Part shown: piece by piece, positions 43,814 to 54,256 of the stretch
Numbering within the stretch: the first letter of the stretch is position 1
Layout of the letters: each line of letters begins with the position of its first letter
From: Chryseobacterium sp. OV279
GTDB lineage: Bacteria > Bacteroidota > Bacteroidia > Flavobacteriales > Weeksellaceae
Length of the DNA: 64,000 nucleotides
Reading direction: 5' to 3'
Assembly (NCBI RefSeq): GCF_900128945.1
Contig: NZ_FQUD01000004.1
Location: 248,001-312,000 of the forward strand
Translations under genes and position numbers: made by a program
Notes under the pieces: generated by a model
What the model saw: only the letters and a program-made list of their open reading frames with translations
Database searches by the model: none
Told to the model about the DNA's origin: nothing

Positions 43814-46800
43814 ATGTTAAAAAAGATAATAGACCGTCCGGTACTGGCAACGGTAATATCTCTGATCATTGTCATATTGGGGATCATAGGACTGAGCCAG
43901 TTGGCGGTGACCAGATTCCCGGATATTTCGCCGCCCACCATTACCGTGATGGGTTCTTATCCGGGCGGAAACAGTGAAACCGTAATACGTTCTGTGGTAA
44001 CGCCTCTGGAAGAGCAGATCAACGGAGTGGAAGATATGGAATACATGAAATCTACTGCCAGTAACGACGGAAGCTTCTCCATTTCTATCATATTCAAACA
44101 GGGCGTTAATGCAGATCAGGCCGCTGTCAACGTACAAAACAGGGTTCAGCAGGCCACTCCGATACTTCCTCAGGAAGTGGTAAGGATGGGACTGACAACT
44201 TCCAAACAGCAGAACAGCATGGTGATGCTTTTCAATATTTATACCGATGATAACAGCAAATATGACGAAACATTTCTGCAGAATTATGCCAATATCAACC
44301 TGATTCCGCAGGTCAAAAGAGTAAAAGGAGTAGGACAGGCACAGGTATTCGGAATTAAAGATTACTCCATGAGAATCTGGCTGAATCCTCAAAAAATGGC
44401 CTCGTATGGCCTTGAGCCGGCTGATGTCTCCAATGCTATTGCAGATCACAGTTTAGAATCTGCCCCGGGAAAATTGGGCGAGGAATCTGATGCAGCACTG
44501 GAATACGTGATCCGCTATAAAGGAAAAAAGAACAAACCGGAACAGTATGAAAATATTATCGTTAAAAACGACGGAACCAAGGTGATACGCCTGAAAGATG
44601 TCGCCCGCGTAGAATTCGGGTCGCTTTCTTATAGTGGAGATAACCTTTCCAACGGGAAAAATGCTGTGACGGTGGCGATTATGCAGACGACAGGTTCTAA
44701 TGCCAACGCCATTGAAGTAGGAATCGACAAATCCATAGAACAGCTTTCAAAATCGTTTCCTCCCGGGATAAAATATTCCAAGGTGATGAGTACAAAAGAA
44801 AGACTGGATGAAGCCACCGGACAGGTGAAATCTACTTTGATCGAAGCATTTATTCTCGTGTTTATTGTGGTATTTCTCTTTCTGCAGGACTTCAGATCTA
44901 CTATTATTCCGGCAATAGCAGTTCCCGTTGCCATTATAGGAACCTTCTTTTTCCTTTTGGTATTAGGGTTTACGATCAATGTACTGACGCTTTTCGCTTT
45001 GGTACTGGCCATCGGTATCGTGGTGGATGATGCTATTGTCGTCGTAGAAGCCGTTCACTCCAATATGGAAGGAACAGATCTTTCAGGAAAAGAAGCGACT
45101 CATAAAGCCATGAGTGAAATTACAGGAGCGGTTATTTCCATTACTCTGGTGATGTCTGCCGTATTTATTCCCATCGGGTTTATGTCCGGATCAGCGGGAA
45201 TGTTCTATAAGCAGTTTGCCTATACATTGGCCATTGCCATCATTATTTCAGCAGTGAATGCCTTGACTTTAACGCCTGCTTTGTGTGCTGTATTCATTAA
45301 AAACAATCATTCAGAAGGCGGAGAACATCCGAAGGGATTTGGGAAAAGATTTGCAGTAGCTTTCAATGCCGGTTTTAATAATATGACCGACCGATATGTA
45401 AACGGTGTAAGATTTCTGATCGGACGCAAATGGATAGCAGGAGGTTTGGTTGTTGGTGTAATCGGTGTGGCAGCATGGCTGATGACCAGTACTCCAAAAA
45501 GTTTCGTTCCGATGGAAGATGACGGGCTTTTCATGTACACCTTAAGCATGCCGCCGGGAACAGGTTTGACCAAAACGACTGAAACAGCAGCCAAGATCAA
45601 TGCTATCCTGAAAAATGTAGAGGGAATTCATGAAAATACATCCATCACAGGATACAATTTATTAAGTAACAGTGCTGGTCCGGCCTATGCGATGGGATTT
45701 GTGAAACTTAAACCTAAAAAAGAAAGAGGAAAAGTCCAGGATATTGATGAAATCTTAAACGGAGTCAATGAAAAGCTGGCTTCCATTAAAGAAGGAAGTG
45801 TAATGACTTTCAGAATGCCACCCGTAGAAGGATACGGGATGACCAATGATGCAGAAATTGTGCTTCAGGACCGAATGGGAAGAGATCCTCAGGCACTGAA
45901 AGCAAAAGCTGATGAGGTTATCGGACAGCTGATGAAAGTGCCGGAAGTAGGGTTTGCGTATACCATGTTCAGGGCAGATTATCCGCAGATGGAACTTGAA
46001 GTGGATGAAGATAAAGCCAAACAGTTGGGAGTAAGTATTTCTAATCTTTTGGGAACTGTTCAGACGTACTTTTCAGGAGATCAGTCTCAGAATTTTTCAA
46101 GATTTGGGAAGTTTTACAGAGTTAATATCAAGGCGGATGGAATGTTCAGAATGGATGAACAGGCTTTCAACGATATTTTCGTGAAAAATAATCAGGGGCA
46201 AATGGTTCCGGCCAATACCATGATCACCTTACATAAAGTCTACGGACCTGAATCCACTCAGCGATATAATCTTTATAATTCATTGAACATCAATGTATCC
46301 CCAAAACCAGGTGTAAGTAACGGAGAATTGATGGGAAAACTGGAAAAAACACTGGATAAACTTCCTTCCGATTACAGCTACGAATGGACCGGATTAAGTC
46401 TGGAAGAAAAATCAGCCGGAAATCAAACCATTGCCATATTTGGACTGTGTCTGCTCTTTGTGTATCTGCTTCTTGCGGCACAATATGAGAGCTACATCCT
46501 TCCTCTGGCGGTAATGCTTTCCATTCCTACGGGAGTTGTAGGAGCGTTTCTGGGAATAAAGGCCATCGGACTGGATAATAATATCTACGTGCAGGTCGGA
46601 TTGATCATGCTGATCGGACTTCTGGCTAAAAATGCCATTCTTATCGTGGAATTTGCGGTTCAGAGAAGAAAATCCGGGCTGTCTATTCTGGAATCTGCAC
46701 TAGACGGAGCAAAAGCAAGACTTCGGCCTATCATCATGACTTCCCTGGCATTTATTGTAGGAATGATCCCACTGATGATTTCTTCAGGAGGAATGGCTTC

Positions 46801-46972
46801 AGGAAACAGATCCATCAGTACAAGTGCGGCGATGGGAATGCTGAGCGGTGTGGTACTGGGCGTTTTTGTCATTCCAGTATTGTATATGTTTTTTCAATAT
46901 CTGGATGAGAAGTTTTCATCAAAGAAATATAATGAGAAACTGGAAAATCAACCATCAAATGAAACTATTTAA
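43814..46972 (+). CDS. RND multidrug efflux pump (HAE1 type)
   Basis: 1052 residues with the 12-helix, two-pore-domain build of AcrB-like pumps: helix 1 (PVLATVISLIIVILGIIGLSQ), porter domains, helices 2-6 with LALVLAIGIVVDDAIVVVEAVH (the paired Asp of the proton relay), the second porter half, and helices 8-12 with LIMLIGLLAKNAILIVEFA. It exports drugs, dyes, lipids or similar compounds. It starts 32 bp after the adaptor gene and overlaps the channel gene start by 14 bp. Confidence 0.96.
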   Translation: MLKKIIDRPVLATVISLIIVILGIIGLSQLAVTRFPDISPPTITVMGSYPGGNSETVIRSVVTPLEEQINGVEDMEYMKSTASNDGSFSISIIFKQGVNADQAAVNVQNRVQQATPILPQEVVRMGLTTSKQQNSMVMLFNIYTDDNSKYDETFLQNYANINLIPQVKRVKGVGQAQVFGIKDYSMRIWLNPQKMASYGLEPADVSNAIADHSLESAPGKLGEESDAALEYVIRYKGKKNKPEQYENIIVKNDGTKVIRLKDVARVEFGSLSYSGDNLSNGKNAVTVAIMQTTGSNANAIEVGIDKSIEQLSKSFPPGIKYSKVMSTKERLDEATGQVKSTLIEAFILVFIVVFLFLQDFRSTIIPAIAVPVAIIGTFFFLLVLGFTINVLTLFALVLAIGIVVDDAIVVVEAVHSNMEGTDLSGKEATHKAMSEITGAVISITLVMSAVFIPIGFMSGSAGMFYKQFAYTLAIAIIISAVNALTLTPALCAVFIKNNHSEGGEHPKGFGKRFAVAFNAGFNNMTDRYVNGVRFLIGRKWIAGGLVVGVIGVAAWLMTSTPKSFVPMEDDGLFMYTLSMPPGTGLTKTTETAAKINAILKNVEGIHENTSITGYNLLSNSAGPAYAMGFVKLKPKKERGKVQDIDEILNGVNEKLASIKEGSVMTFRMPPVEGYGMTNDAEIVLQDRMGRDPQALKAKADEVIGQLMKVPEVGFAYTMFRADYPQMELEVDEDKAKQLGVSISNLLGTVQTYFSGDQSQNFSRFGKFYRVNIKADGMFRMDEQAFNDIFVKNNQGQMVPANTMITLHKVYGPESTQRYNLYNSLNINVSPKPGVSNGELMGKLEKTLDKLPSDYSYEWTGLSLEEKSAGNQTIAIFGLCLLFVYLLLAAQYESYILPLAVMLSIPTGVVGAFLGIKAIGLDNNIYVQVGLIMLIGLLAKNAILIVEFAVQRRKSGLSILESALDGAKARLRPIIMTSLAFIVGMIPLMISSGGMASGNRSISTSAAMGMLSGVVLGVFVIPVLYMFFQYLDEKFSSKKYNEKLENQPSNETI

Positions 46973-48374
46973 CATCAATAAAATATTTTTTTACGGCGCA
47001 TTGGTCTCTATATTGGCCTCCTGCGCTGTAAGAAAACCTTATGCAGGAACGGATGTCAATATCCCATCAGCATACAGAGATCCGGTAAAGGTAACCGGAG
47101 ATACCATCGTACTTCCCTGGAAAACTTTCTTCAAAGATCAGAAACTTCAGGGATTAATAGAGAAAGCACTGGCTAAAAATAATGAAGTTTCCATAGCACT
47201 TAAGAATATGGAACAGCTGGATCTCGCTTATAAACAGGCAAAAAATGCATTGCTGCCAACGCTTGATTTCAGTGCAGGAGCCAACAGAAGCTGGGCCTCG
47301 AAAAACAGTCTTAACGGATCGCTTAACGAGCAGTTTACCGGAAATAAGTACATCGATGATTTCAGCGCCTCCCTGAGACTTTCCTGGGAAGTGGATATCT
47401 GGGGGAAATCCAAAATGCAGAAAGAATCAGCTGCTGCCGGATACTTTGCTCAGAAGGAAAACCTGAATGCCTTAAAAAGCAGAATTATTGTTCAGGTGGC
47501 ACAGGCTTACTATAATTTAATAAGTCTGGATGAACAGCTGAAAATAGCGGAGAGAAATATTGATTTAAGCAATAACACGTTGCAGATGATGAATCTTCAG
47601 TTCAAAGCCGGACAAATCAATTCACTGGCGGTACAGCAGTCGGAAGCACAGAAAAAAACGGCGGAGCTATTGATTCCACTGGCCAGACAGAATATTTCCG
47701 TTCAGGAAAATGCATTGAGCATTCTTTGCGGGGAATATCCCGGAAGCATTGAAAGAGAAGGTCATCTGGCAGGAATGATTCCTGAAAATAAACTCTCAGA
47801 AGGGATTCCTGCCCAGTTATTGAGCCGCCGTCCGGATCTGAAAGCGGCAGAATTCAATGTGATCAGTCTGAATTCAAAAACTGGTCTGGCAAAAGTAGCG
47901 ATGTACCCAAGCATCAGCCTTTCGCCACAAATTGGAGTGAATTCGAACAAATTTAATACCTGGTTTGACCTGCCGGGATCTATTACCAAAACGCTGGCAG
48001 CCAATCTTGCAGCTCCTATTTTTCAAAAGAAAGAGCTGAAAACAGCGTACGAAACGGCAGTTATAGAGCAGGAGAAGGCTGTAATAAGTTTTAAACAGTC
48101 CGTCATGACAGCTGTGGGGGAAGTTTCTGATGCCATGGCTAAGTCCAAAGGTTCTTCTGAAAGGCTGGAATTATTGGAGCAGAGAACGGCTATTTTAGAT
48201 AAAGGAATCAACGATGCGCTGAAACTGTATAAAAGTGGAATGGCAACCTATCTGGAAGTCATTACAGCACAGAATAACAAATTGCAGAATGATTTGGAAG
48301 CGGTGAATGTCACTCTGGAAAAACTCAATGCCAAAGTTGATTTGTACAGAGCATTAGGAGGAGGGACTCGTTAA
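46959..48374 (+). CDS. TolC/OprM-type outer-membrane efflux lipoprotein
   Basis: 471 residues from the Met at 46959 (MKLFNINKIFFYG), which gives a proper lipoprotein signal (LVSILASCAVRKP); the longer in-frame start at 46848 would place 37 odd residues in front. The protein has the duplicated coiled-coil/beta architecture of NodT-family channels (LNALKSRIIVQVAQAYYNLISLDEQL and LYKSGMATYLEVITAQNN). It completes the pump across the outer membrane and is co-translated with it. Confidence 0.93.
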   Translation: MKLFNINKIFFYGALVSILASCAVRKPYAGTDVNIPSAYRDPVKVTGDTIVLPWKTFFKDQKLQGLIEKALAKNNEVSIALKNMEQLDLAYKQAKNALLPTLDFSAGANRSWASKNSLNGSLNEQFTGNKYIDDFSASLRLSWEVDIWGKSKMQKESAAAGYFAQKENLNALKSRIIVQVAQAYYNLISLDEQLKIAERNIDLSNNTLQMMNLQFKAGQINSLAVQQSEAQKKTAELLIPLARQNISVQENALSILCGEYPGSIEREGHLAGMIPENKLSEGIPAQLLSRRPDLKAAEFNVISLNSKTGLAKVAMYPSISLSPQIGVNSNKFNTWFDLPGSITKTLAANLAAPIFQKKELKTAYETAVIEQEKAVISFKQSVMTAVGEVSDAMAKSKGSSERLELLEQRTAILDKGINDALKLYKSGMATYLEVITAQNNKLQNDLEAVNVTLEKLNAKVDLYRALGGGTR

Positions 48375-48488
48375 TTTTATCTTTAAATAAACTTGTTTTT
48401 CCAACATAATAAATGTTAGCTGGATAAGTTTCAAAACCCAATCAGGAATGTTTGAAATATGAAAATAAAAATTGAACAAATTCAATAC

Positions 48489-48519
48489 AAAAAGAAGCTG
48501 CAAAATGGAGCTTCTTTTT
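48489..48519. terminator. Terminator after the RND operon
   Basis: AAAAAGAAGCT pairs with AGCTTCTTTTT; T-runs on both strands make it bidirectional for the pump operon and the convergent DUF417 gene. Confidence 0.88.
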
Positions 48520-48555
48520 GTTGTTTTGTACTTTAAATATTTAAAAACTAAGTGT

Positions 48556-49191
48556 TTAGTTTTGATTGGCCGTGGTCATGCCTGAACTTCTGAGAACTTT
48601 CTTTAAACTGTCTGAAAATAGTACCAGCCCGGCAGTCATCATGATAATATCTTTTAAAACCAATCGTCCGGCTCCTGACAGATAAGGAAACCCGAATTGT
48701 GGCGTAGGAAAATCTCCGCCCAGATTGGGAACGTATACTTCCGGAGTTGTTACAAGAAAAGAAAGCGTCACAAAAGACATGATGAAAGTTAAAGCCCCAC
48801 CCAAAGCTCCAATCTTAGGATACCATATTCCAAGCAATACCAAAATAGCGATAATGATGATCATGGTCCCCAATCCGTAAGAAAATGCATAAGTTCCGTT
48901 TTCTGTATGCCAGTCGATATTTTTCTTTACGGTTTTTCCCTCCGGATTTTTGTATAACGTATATTCTGAGACCAGTTTTTGTTCTTCGTTAAGTACTTTA
49001 TGTCCAGCGTTTTTATAAAAGAAACTCATAAAAGGACTGTTGGCTACGAAAGGAACAATTCCGTCAGCTTCATACTGAAAAGCCTTAAGTCCTCCGATCC
49101 AGGCCATAACTATGAATATGGAGATTCTTAAAAAATTAAGAAAATAAGAATCCAATCTAAGAAGACGGGTGTAAAGTTTATTTGTTTGCAT
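48556..49191 (-). CDS. DUF417 family membrane protein
   Basis: 211 residues from Met at 49191 (MQTNKLYTRLL). An in-frame Met 14 codons earlier lies beyond the predicted -7 box at 49208-49215, so 49191 is preferred. Four hydrophobic helices and the WIGGLKAFQYEADGIVPFV segment match the DUF417/YkgB family, linked in E. coli to reactive chlorine response. It is encoded directly downstream of an AraC-type regulator on the same strand. Confidence 0.85.
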   Translation of the reverse strand: MQTNKLYTRLLRLDSYFLNFLRISIFIVMAWIGGLKAFQYEADGIVPFVANSPFMSFFYKNAGHKVLNEEQKLVSEYTLYKNPEGKTVKKNIDWHTENGTYAFSYGLGTMIIIIAILVLLGIWYPKIGALGGALTFIMSFVTLSFLVTTPEVYVPNLGGDFPTPQFGFPYLSGAGRLVLKDIIMMTAGLVLFSDSLKKVLRSSGMTTANQN

Positions 49192-49207
49192 CTGATTTAC
49201 TTTTTGA

Positions 49208-49215
49208 CAAAGGTA
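49208..49215 (-). promoter_or_regulatory. Predicted -7 box of the DUF417 gene
   Basis: On the minus strand TACCTTTG fits TAnnTTTG, 16 bp before the preferred start. No clear -33 TTG, so activation by the upstream AraC protein is possible. Confidence 0.45.
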
Positions 49216-49254
49216 TATCGCTGCAGGATGCATAAAAATAGAGATATCAGGACA

Positions 49255-50085
49255 TTACATGGACATTTTAGCCACCATGGAAATGCCTACTTTTTCCCGG
49301 TACTTTTTTGGGGAGCAACCCACCGATTTCTTGAAATACCGACTGAAATAAAATTCATCACTAAATCCTAAGTCTGAAGCGATCTCCTTTATTGAACGAT
49401 ACGTCAAATGAAGAAGTCTTTTGGCTTCCAGTGTGATTCTTTCATTGATGAGCTGGCTGGGGCTTTTATCAAATTCTTTCTTAACAGCTTTACTCAAGGT
49501 ACTGTTTGTAATATTGAGTTTTGTACTGTAGAATGAAAGCTCTTTTTCGTCTTTAAAATGAAGTTCCAGCAATTTTTGAAATTCGGCTGCGTTTTTATTG
49601 GGAAGCCGTCCTGTGGATATCTGTTCCTCCAGACTGCCGCTTTTTTGTTTGCTGCAAATCGCCAGGATCAGTTGTATGTATGTTTTAATGATAGATTCTG
49701 AGAAAAGATGTTTTTCAGAAAGCTCATATTGAATATGATCAAAAATCCCGAGAATATATTCATAATTCTCTGAGGTAAGCTTAATACTTGGATTAAGATA
49801 AATATTGTTAAAAAGAAGTCCATTGCAGGCCACTTCCTCTTTATGATACTCTATGCAGTAATAATCGCCGTGAAAGAACAGAATAAAAATTGGGTCATCC
49901 GTTTCTGAAATCAATTTTAATTTTTGATAAGGGGTCAGGAAAAGAACGGTACAGCCTTCATAAGAATAATTGATCTGATCCACCGAAAAGACACCAGTTC
50001 CTTTCAGTAAAACCACACCATAATTTTCAGTATTAAAATCTGATGGAAAATCGGAAGCGGGATAGGATTGTACTTGCACTGACAT
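49255..50085 (-). CDS. AraC family transcriptional regulator
   Basis: 276 residues: cupin-like N-terminal ligand domain (1-150) and a C-terminal double helix-turn-helix (AAEFQKLLELHF ... IKEIASDLGFSDEFYFSRYFKKSVGCSPKKYRE). It likely regulates the DUF417 gene that starts 63 bp downstream on the same strand. The effector is unknown. Confidence 0.93.
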   Translation of the reverse strand: MSVQVQSYPASDFPSDFNTENYGVVLLKGTGVFSVDQINYSYEGCTVLFLTPYQKLKLISETDDPIFILFFHGDYYCIEYHKEEVACNGLLFNNIYLNPSIKLTSENYEYILGIFDHIQYELSEKHLFSESIIKTYIQLILAICSKQKSGSLEEQISTGRLPNKNAAEFQKLLELHFKDEKELSFYSTKLNITNSTLSKAVKKEFDKSPSQLINERITLEAKRLLHLTYRSIKEIASDLGFSDEFYFSRYFKKSVGCSPKKYREKVGISMVAKMSM

Positions 50086-50099
50086 GGAATAAATATAGG

Positions 50100-50330
50100 A
50101 AATATTTGGGAAGTTATGAGTTTCGGGATGCGGGATGCGGGTTTTAGCGCCGTAGTGTTGGAGAGTTTTGAGAGGTTATGAGTTATAAATGATGAGTGAT
50201 GAGTTTTTAGGATGTAGGTTTTGAATTGTCTGAAATCTGATGTCTGACATCTGGTATCTGCTCAGAAATTCACCATTCACTTGCGAAGCAAAATTCACCA
50301 TTGACGTTTCTCAACCTTAGACTCAACTTA
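50100..50330 (+). repeat. Dispersed intergenic repeat, copy 2
   Basis: Shares with 42297-42540 the order: GAGTTTCGGG, GAGTTATRAAT, a GTCTGAAATCT run, then CTGCTCAGAAATTCACCATT and CACTTGCGAAGCAAAATT. Same orientation. No coding frame seen. Confidence 0.6.
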
Positions 50331-50555
50331 AAAATCAGACTTTAATTTGAAATTTATTTTCAACACGTCAAGTTCTGTCGTTTCCAGCTCTGATATTTGC
50401 TTCAGAAAAACACACAAATGAAAACAGACTTTAAAACCAAGGGTGGAGATCTCCGGCCGGATACCACCTAAAAAAATAAGGCTCACTTCAGAAGTCATTA
50501 TGATACAAATGACATTCAATCTTATCAATTAATACAACCCAAATCAAATTACAAA
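50331..50555. other. Leader region of the toxin-locus genes
   Basis: About 225 bp between the repeat and the 1221-residue gene. It contains a 17-codon frame (ATG at 50418, peptide MKTDFKTKGGDLRPDTT) and a short GGTGG/CCACC hairpin; nothing else was recognised. The short frame may be a remnant or leader. Confidence 0.35.
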
Positions 50556-53500
50556 ATGAACAACATTGAAAACAATGCTGCTGAATTACCGGCAGAAAAC
50601 ACTCCGTCACAGACGCTTTTCCGATTTGTAAGCTTAAGAAGCCCGCAACTGTCTGATGAAAATGAACAGAATAAAAGATTTATTCTTTTTCCTCAGGAAT
50701 TAAAAGAGAATGAAACTTTTTATAAGCCCGTAGTCAATAGTGCATCAGGGTCGAAACATAGAAAATTGCTTGAATGTGCCGCGAATTTTGCGAACAACCC
50801 AAAATGTATTTCTTCCGGACCTAATAGTGAATATAATCTTGAAGGTTTCAAAAGAATTTATTCCAGAGATGTTCAATTTGGGGCATGGCTCGTAAAAAAT
50901 AAAAATACGTGTACATATGCAGAGTTTGAGGCAAAAAAAGCCAGAATATATGGAGGTGAATTTAACCAGTTGTATCCCACACCTGAAAGGATAGACCTTT
51001 GGAATAACCTTATTTATCAGGTTGTCGCTCAAAAAGATTTTTATATTAAAGAAGTAGTTATGCAGGTTCTTTTGGTACAGCATGTTTATTCTGCAGCCAA
51101 TGAAGAGGAGCTAAAACTTTTACTGGATGCTAAGGTTGTGCTCCCTAAAGAACTGATGCTGGATGAAAATACGGCTTCAGGGCCTCAGAGGCTTTCAAAG
51201 ATAGAAGGCAATGAGTTTAAGGAAACAACTCCCAATGAGGAAATGAGAAAGCAACAGCTTATTTCGGAAGGAAAGGTAAAACTTGAAAGGTATGGGAAAC
51301 TGACAAAGAATTTCTCTCTTCTGGAAAAACAGTACAGAGATGAATATCAGAAAGAATATGAAACTCAATATGAACAGTATCAGTCTGAAATAGCACAGAT
51401 TATTGATAATTACAATAAGGAAGTAGCTGCCGTCAGAGAAAAATACTGTCCTACTAGAACTCCTGGTGTACCTTATGATCCGAAAGATCCTTGCCAGCAA
51501 ATTCCGAGAGTTCCTGAACCTGTATTACCTAAATTTAATTTTCAATTCCGTACTGAAATTGAAGCAGAATATCTTACAAGGGCATTGAAACCTGAAAATA
51601 TGGATACCTTACTGGATATTTTAGGGTACGATTTCCAACGTGAATCAACAGATAAAGAACGTGTAGAGAAGGCGGGAGCACCTGACCTGAATCAACTACT
51701 GGAAGGAAGAAATACGTTTTCAGAAATCACTTCTCTGATCACAGAGGCCGGAGAAAAAAGCAACAAAGTTATTGCCGAAAATACAGAAGCGAATACAGAA
51801 GTGTATACAAGTATCGGAGGTGTTATTGTTCCAATGGCAAAAGCTGCGGCAGTACCATTTACTTATCAGTTGTGCCCAAAAGGAATTTATAAGCTATTTG
51901 GACTTACCATGTCATTAAATGTTCCTGATGCTTCCTGGGATGTTTCAGACGTCTATTATGAATTAGTTAGTGGGAGCCTGCCTACTCAAACAGGATCTAA
52001 TTTTGTAAAATCCAGAAACGGGAATACTATTTTCTTAAATGATCTTTTAGGGCAGGGTGTAGAATTTGCCATGTTTGAGGGCGCTTCTTTTGATCTTAGA
52101 ATATCTTTTACCAATGGTCGCGTAGCTCACTTTAAAACACCGGGAATTACTATAAGAGGCTGTATTTCTTCCAAGTTTGAATTGGAAATTGAAGACACAG
52201 ACCATCCTGTAATACCAATTAATGAGGAACAGAATTTTATTCCTTCAGGATTTGGCTTCAAACAGATCGGAATTGCTGATTATCTGAAAGTTGAGCAGAG
52301 TACCCATGCTTATGTAGAGGGAGAAGTGGCTCATATTGAGAATATCATGGCGAGAGAATATCGTGAGAAATCTACCCGAAAATTAAGAAGAAGCGAAAAT
52401 ACCACCACTTCATCTTCTGATACCGAAAGAGAGCAGCTTTCAGATACTACGACGGCTAACCGTTTTGAAATGCAGTCTGAAGTTTCCAAGGTTCTACAGG
52501 AGTCCAATGATTTTGCAGGTTTTGTCAATGCCAGCTATGGTGGTAAAATGTTTTCAGTGAGCGCTGGCGCAAATTATGCGAATCACCGTTCTAAAGATGA
52601 AAGTACGAGGCAGGCTGTCACACAGGCTCAGGATATTACGGCAAGAGCTATGGACAGGATTGTAACAAAAGTCCATGAAGAGAGGATCGAAAAAATTGTT
52701 GAGGAATTTGAGGAAAACAATTCTCACGGATTTGATAACCGAAAGGGCGATAAAAATGTAGTAGGTGTTTACCGATGGGTAGATAAACTGATGAAAAATC
52801 AGATCTACAATTACGGTAAGCGAATGATGTTTGAATTCATGGTTCCTGAACCGGCTAAATTACATTTATTGGGGATGAAGTCTCAGAAAGCCCCTGACCA
52901 GATCGATCTGATCAAACCGGAAGATCCGAGAACATCAGTTGGCATGCCAATGAAAAACTATGATGCGCTAGCAACAGATGCTGTTCTAAAATACTGGGCA
53001 TCAAAATACAATGTGGAAGTTCCTGAAAAACCTATTGAAAACTACAGCATAGGAAAATCGTTAAGCGGTCAGTTTACAGATGAGCATAGTGCTATTCAGA
53101 ATGCTGCTTTTAAAGATGAAATTCAGATTCCGGATGGCTATGTAGCAGTAAGCTGTTTGGCGGGGTATAGTGCAGCAGGAGACAGCAGTGAATCTGCGAT
53201 GTGTATTATGGTAGGAGATCAGGATTTCTTCCATCATGGGTTCTGGTCACAGTTAAAATTTTATCCAAGAAAATCTTTTGCTAAGCCTTATTCTAAAGCA
53301 GTTCCTATTTCAGCTACTTTTTATGAGATTTTCTCAGGAACAGCAAATTGTGTAGTTGATCTTCAATTGACACAGGAAGCTAAAAATGCATGGTATCAAA
53401 AAGTATTTAAAGCCATTATGGATGCTTACGAAGATGCGTTGGTAGAATACAATAATAAGCTTACAGAAGAAAAGAGCAAGGGCGTAGAAATCAAAGGTTC

Positions 53501-54221
53501 AAATCCAATGTTCTATCGTCAGATTGAGAATACCATTTTGCGTAAAAACTGTATTTCTTACATGGCAGACAGAGCCTCAGGATCTACCCATGGATATGGT
53601 CTGGAAGGGCTGACCAGTGGTTCTTCTTTCAACAACTATGAAACCGTTTTAAATGGTAGTCTGGACAAATACACTGCTTTTGTGAAATTTATGGAGCAGG
53701 CTTTTGAATGGGAAAATCTTTCTTATAATCTGTACCCTTATTACTGGGGCAGCAAGCAAAACTGGGTGAACCTTTACCAGTCTGAAGATGCGGATCCTTT
53801 ATTCAGAGCCTTCATGCAGAGTGGGATGGCCAGGGTAGTGGTGACGGTACGACCAGGATTTGAAGAAACAGTACAGTTCTACTTGGCAACCGGAAAAATC
53901 TGGAATGGTGGTGAAGTTCCTGTCATTGGAGATGAACTTTATCTGTCAATTGCGGATGAAATGAAAGAACCAAAAGGTCTGAAACAGGGAAAGGCATGGA
54001 TTACAAGACTTCCTACAGCTCTGAATATTCTTCAGGCTGAAAGTATCGGGCTGAAAGTAAGACATGCGCTGCCATTCAGCACAGAAAATCCGGATGATTT
54101 TGAAGTGCCTTCAGAAGTAATTACTGAGGAGAAATTCAATTTCGAACACAATACTAATCTTTTGGGGGTTCAGGAGACTGCAACTACTGCCACAAAAGTA
54201 ATTTCCGGAGACTGGAAATAA
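50556..54221 (+). CDS. Large unknown protein of the toxin locus
   Basis: 1221 residues without signal peptide or membrane helix. A coiled-coil rich part (about 245-300, LEKQYRDEYQKEYETQYEQY) is followed by a beta-rich part and a second helical part around 590-740 with many charged repeats, then a region reading RWVDKLMKNQIYNYGKRM and FEWENLSYNLYPYYWG. Similar large, leaderless proteins occur beside polymorphic toxins in Bacteroidetes. It is probably a structural or delivery component, possibly of a tail-like or type VI-like apparatus, but I cannot place it in a named family. Confidence 0.7.
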   Translation: MNNIENNAAELPAENTPSQTLFRFVSLRSPQLSDENEQNKRFILFPQELKENETFYKPVVNSASGSKHRKLLECAANFANNPKCISSGPNSEYNLEGFKRIYSRDVQFGAWLVKNKNTCTYAEFEAKKARIYGGEFNQLYPTPERIDLWNNLIYQVVAQKDFYIKEVVMQVLLVQHVYSAANEEELKLLLDAKVVLPKELMLDENTASGPQRLSKIEGNEFKETTPNEEMRKQQLISEGKVKLERYGKLTKNFSLLEKQYRDEYQKEYETQYEQYQSEIAQIIDNYNKEVAAVREKYCPTRTPGVPYDPKDPCQQIPRVPEPVLPKFNFQFRTEIEAEYLTRALKPENMDTLLDILGYDFQRESTDKERVEKAGAPDLNQLLEGRNTFSEITSLITEAGEKSNKVIAENTEANTEVYTSIGGVIVPMAKAAAVPFTYQLCPKGIYKLFGLTMSLNVPDASWDVSDVYYELVSGSLPTQTGSNFVKSRNGNTIFLNDLLGQGVEFAMFEGASFDLRISFTNGRVAHFKTPGITIRGCISSKFELEIEDTDHPVIPINEEQNFIPSGFGFKQIGIADYLKVEQSTHAYVEGEVAHIENIMAREYREKSTRKLRRSENTTTSSSDTEREQLSDTTTANRFEMQSEVSKVLQESNDFAGFVNASYGGKMFSVSAGANYANHRSKDESTRQAVTQAQDITARAMDRIVTKVHEERIEKIVEEFEENNSHGFDNRKGDKNVVGVYRWVDKLMKNQIYNYGKRMMFEFMVPEPAKLHLLGMKSQKAPDQIDLIKPEDPRTSVGMPMKNYDALATDAVLKYWASKYNVEVPEKPIENYSIGKSLSGQFTDEHSAIQNAAFKDEIQIPDGYVAVSCLAGYSAAGDSSESAMCIMVGDQDFFHHGFWSQLKFYPRKSFAKPYSKAVPISATFYEIFSGTANCVVDLQLTQEAKNAWYQKVFKAIMDAYEDALVEYNNKLTEEKSKGVEIKGSNPMFYRQIENTILRKNCISYMADRASGSTHGYGLEGLTSGSSFNNYETVLNGSLDKYTAFVKFMEQAFEWENLSYNLYPYYWGSKQNWVNLYQSEDADPLFRAFMQSGMARVVVTVRPGFEETVQFYLATGKIWNGGEVPVIGDELYLSIADEMKEPKGLKQGKAWITRLPTALNILQAESIGLKVRHALPFSTENPDDFEVPSEVITEEKFNFEHNTNLLGVQETATTATKVISGDWK

Positions 54222-54256
54222 AACAATCAATCGCAATCAATTAAAACAACACAAAT

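Noticed and set aside
43817..44449. 210-codon minus-strand frame opposite the RND pump
   Set aside because: The opposite frame has a clear pump sequence from 43814; long antisense frames are common in such codon-biased genes.
46848..46958. Upstream in-frame extension of the efflux channel gene
   Set aside because: The extension overlaps the end of the pump gene and lacks a signal sequence, while Met at 46959 gives a proper lipoprotein signal.
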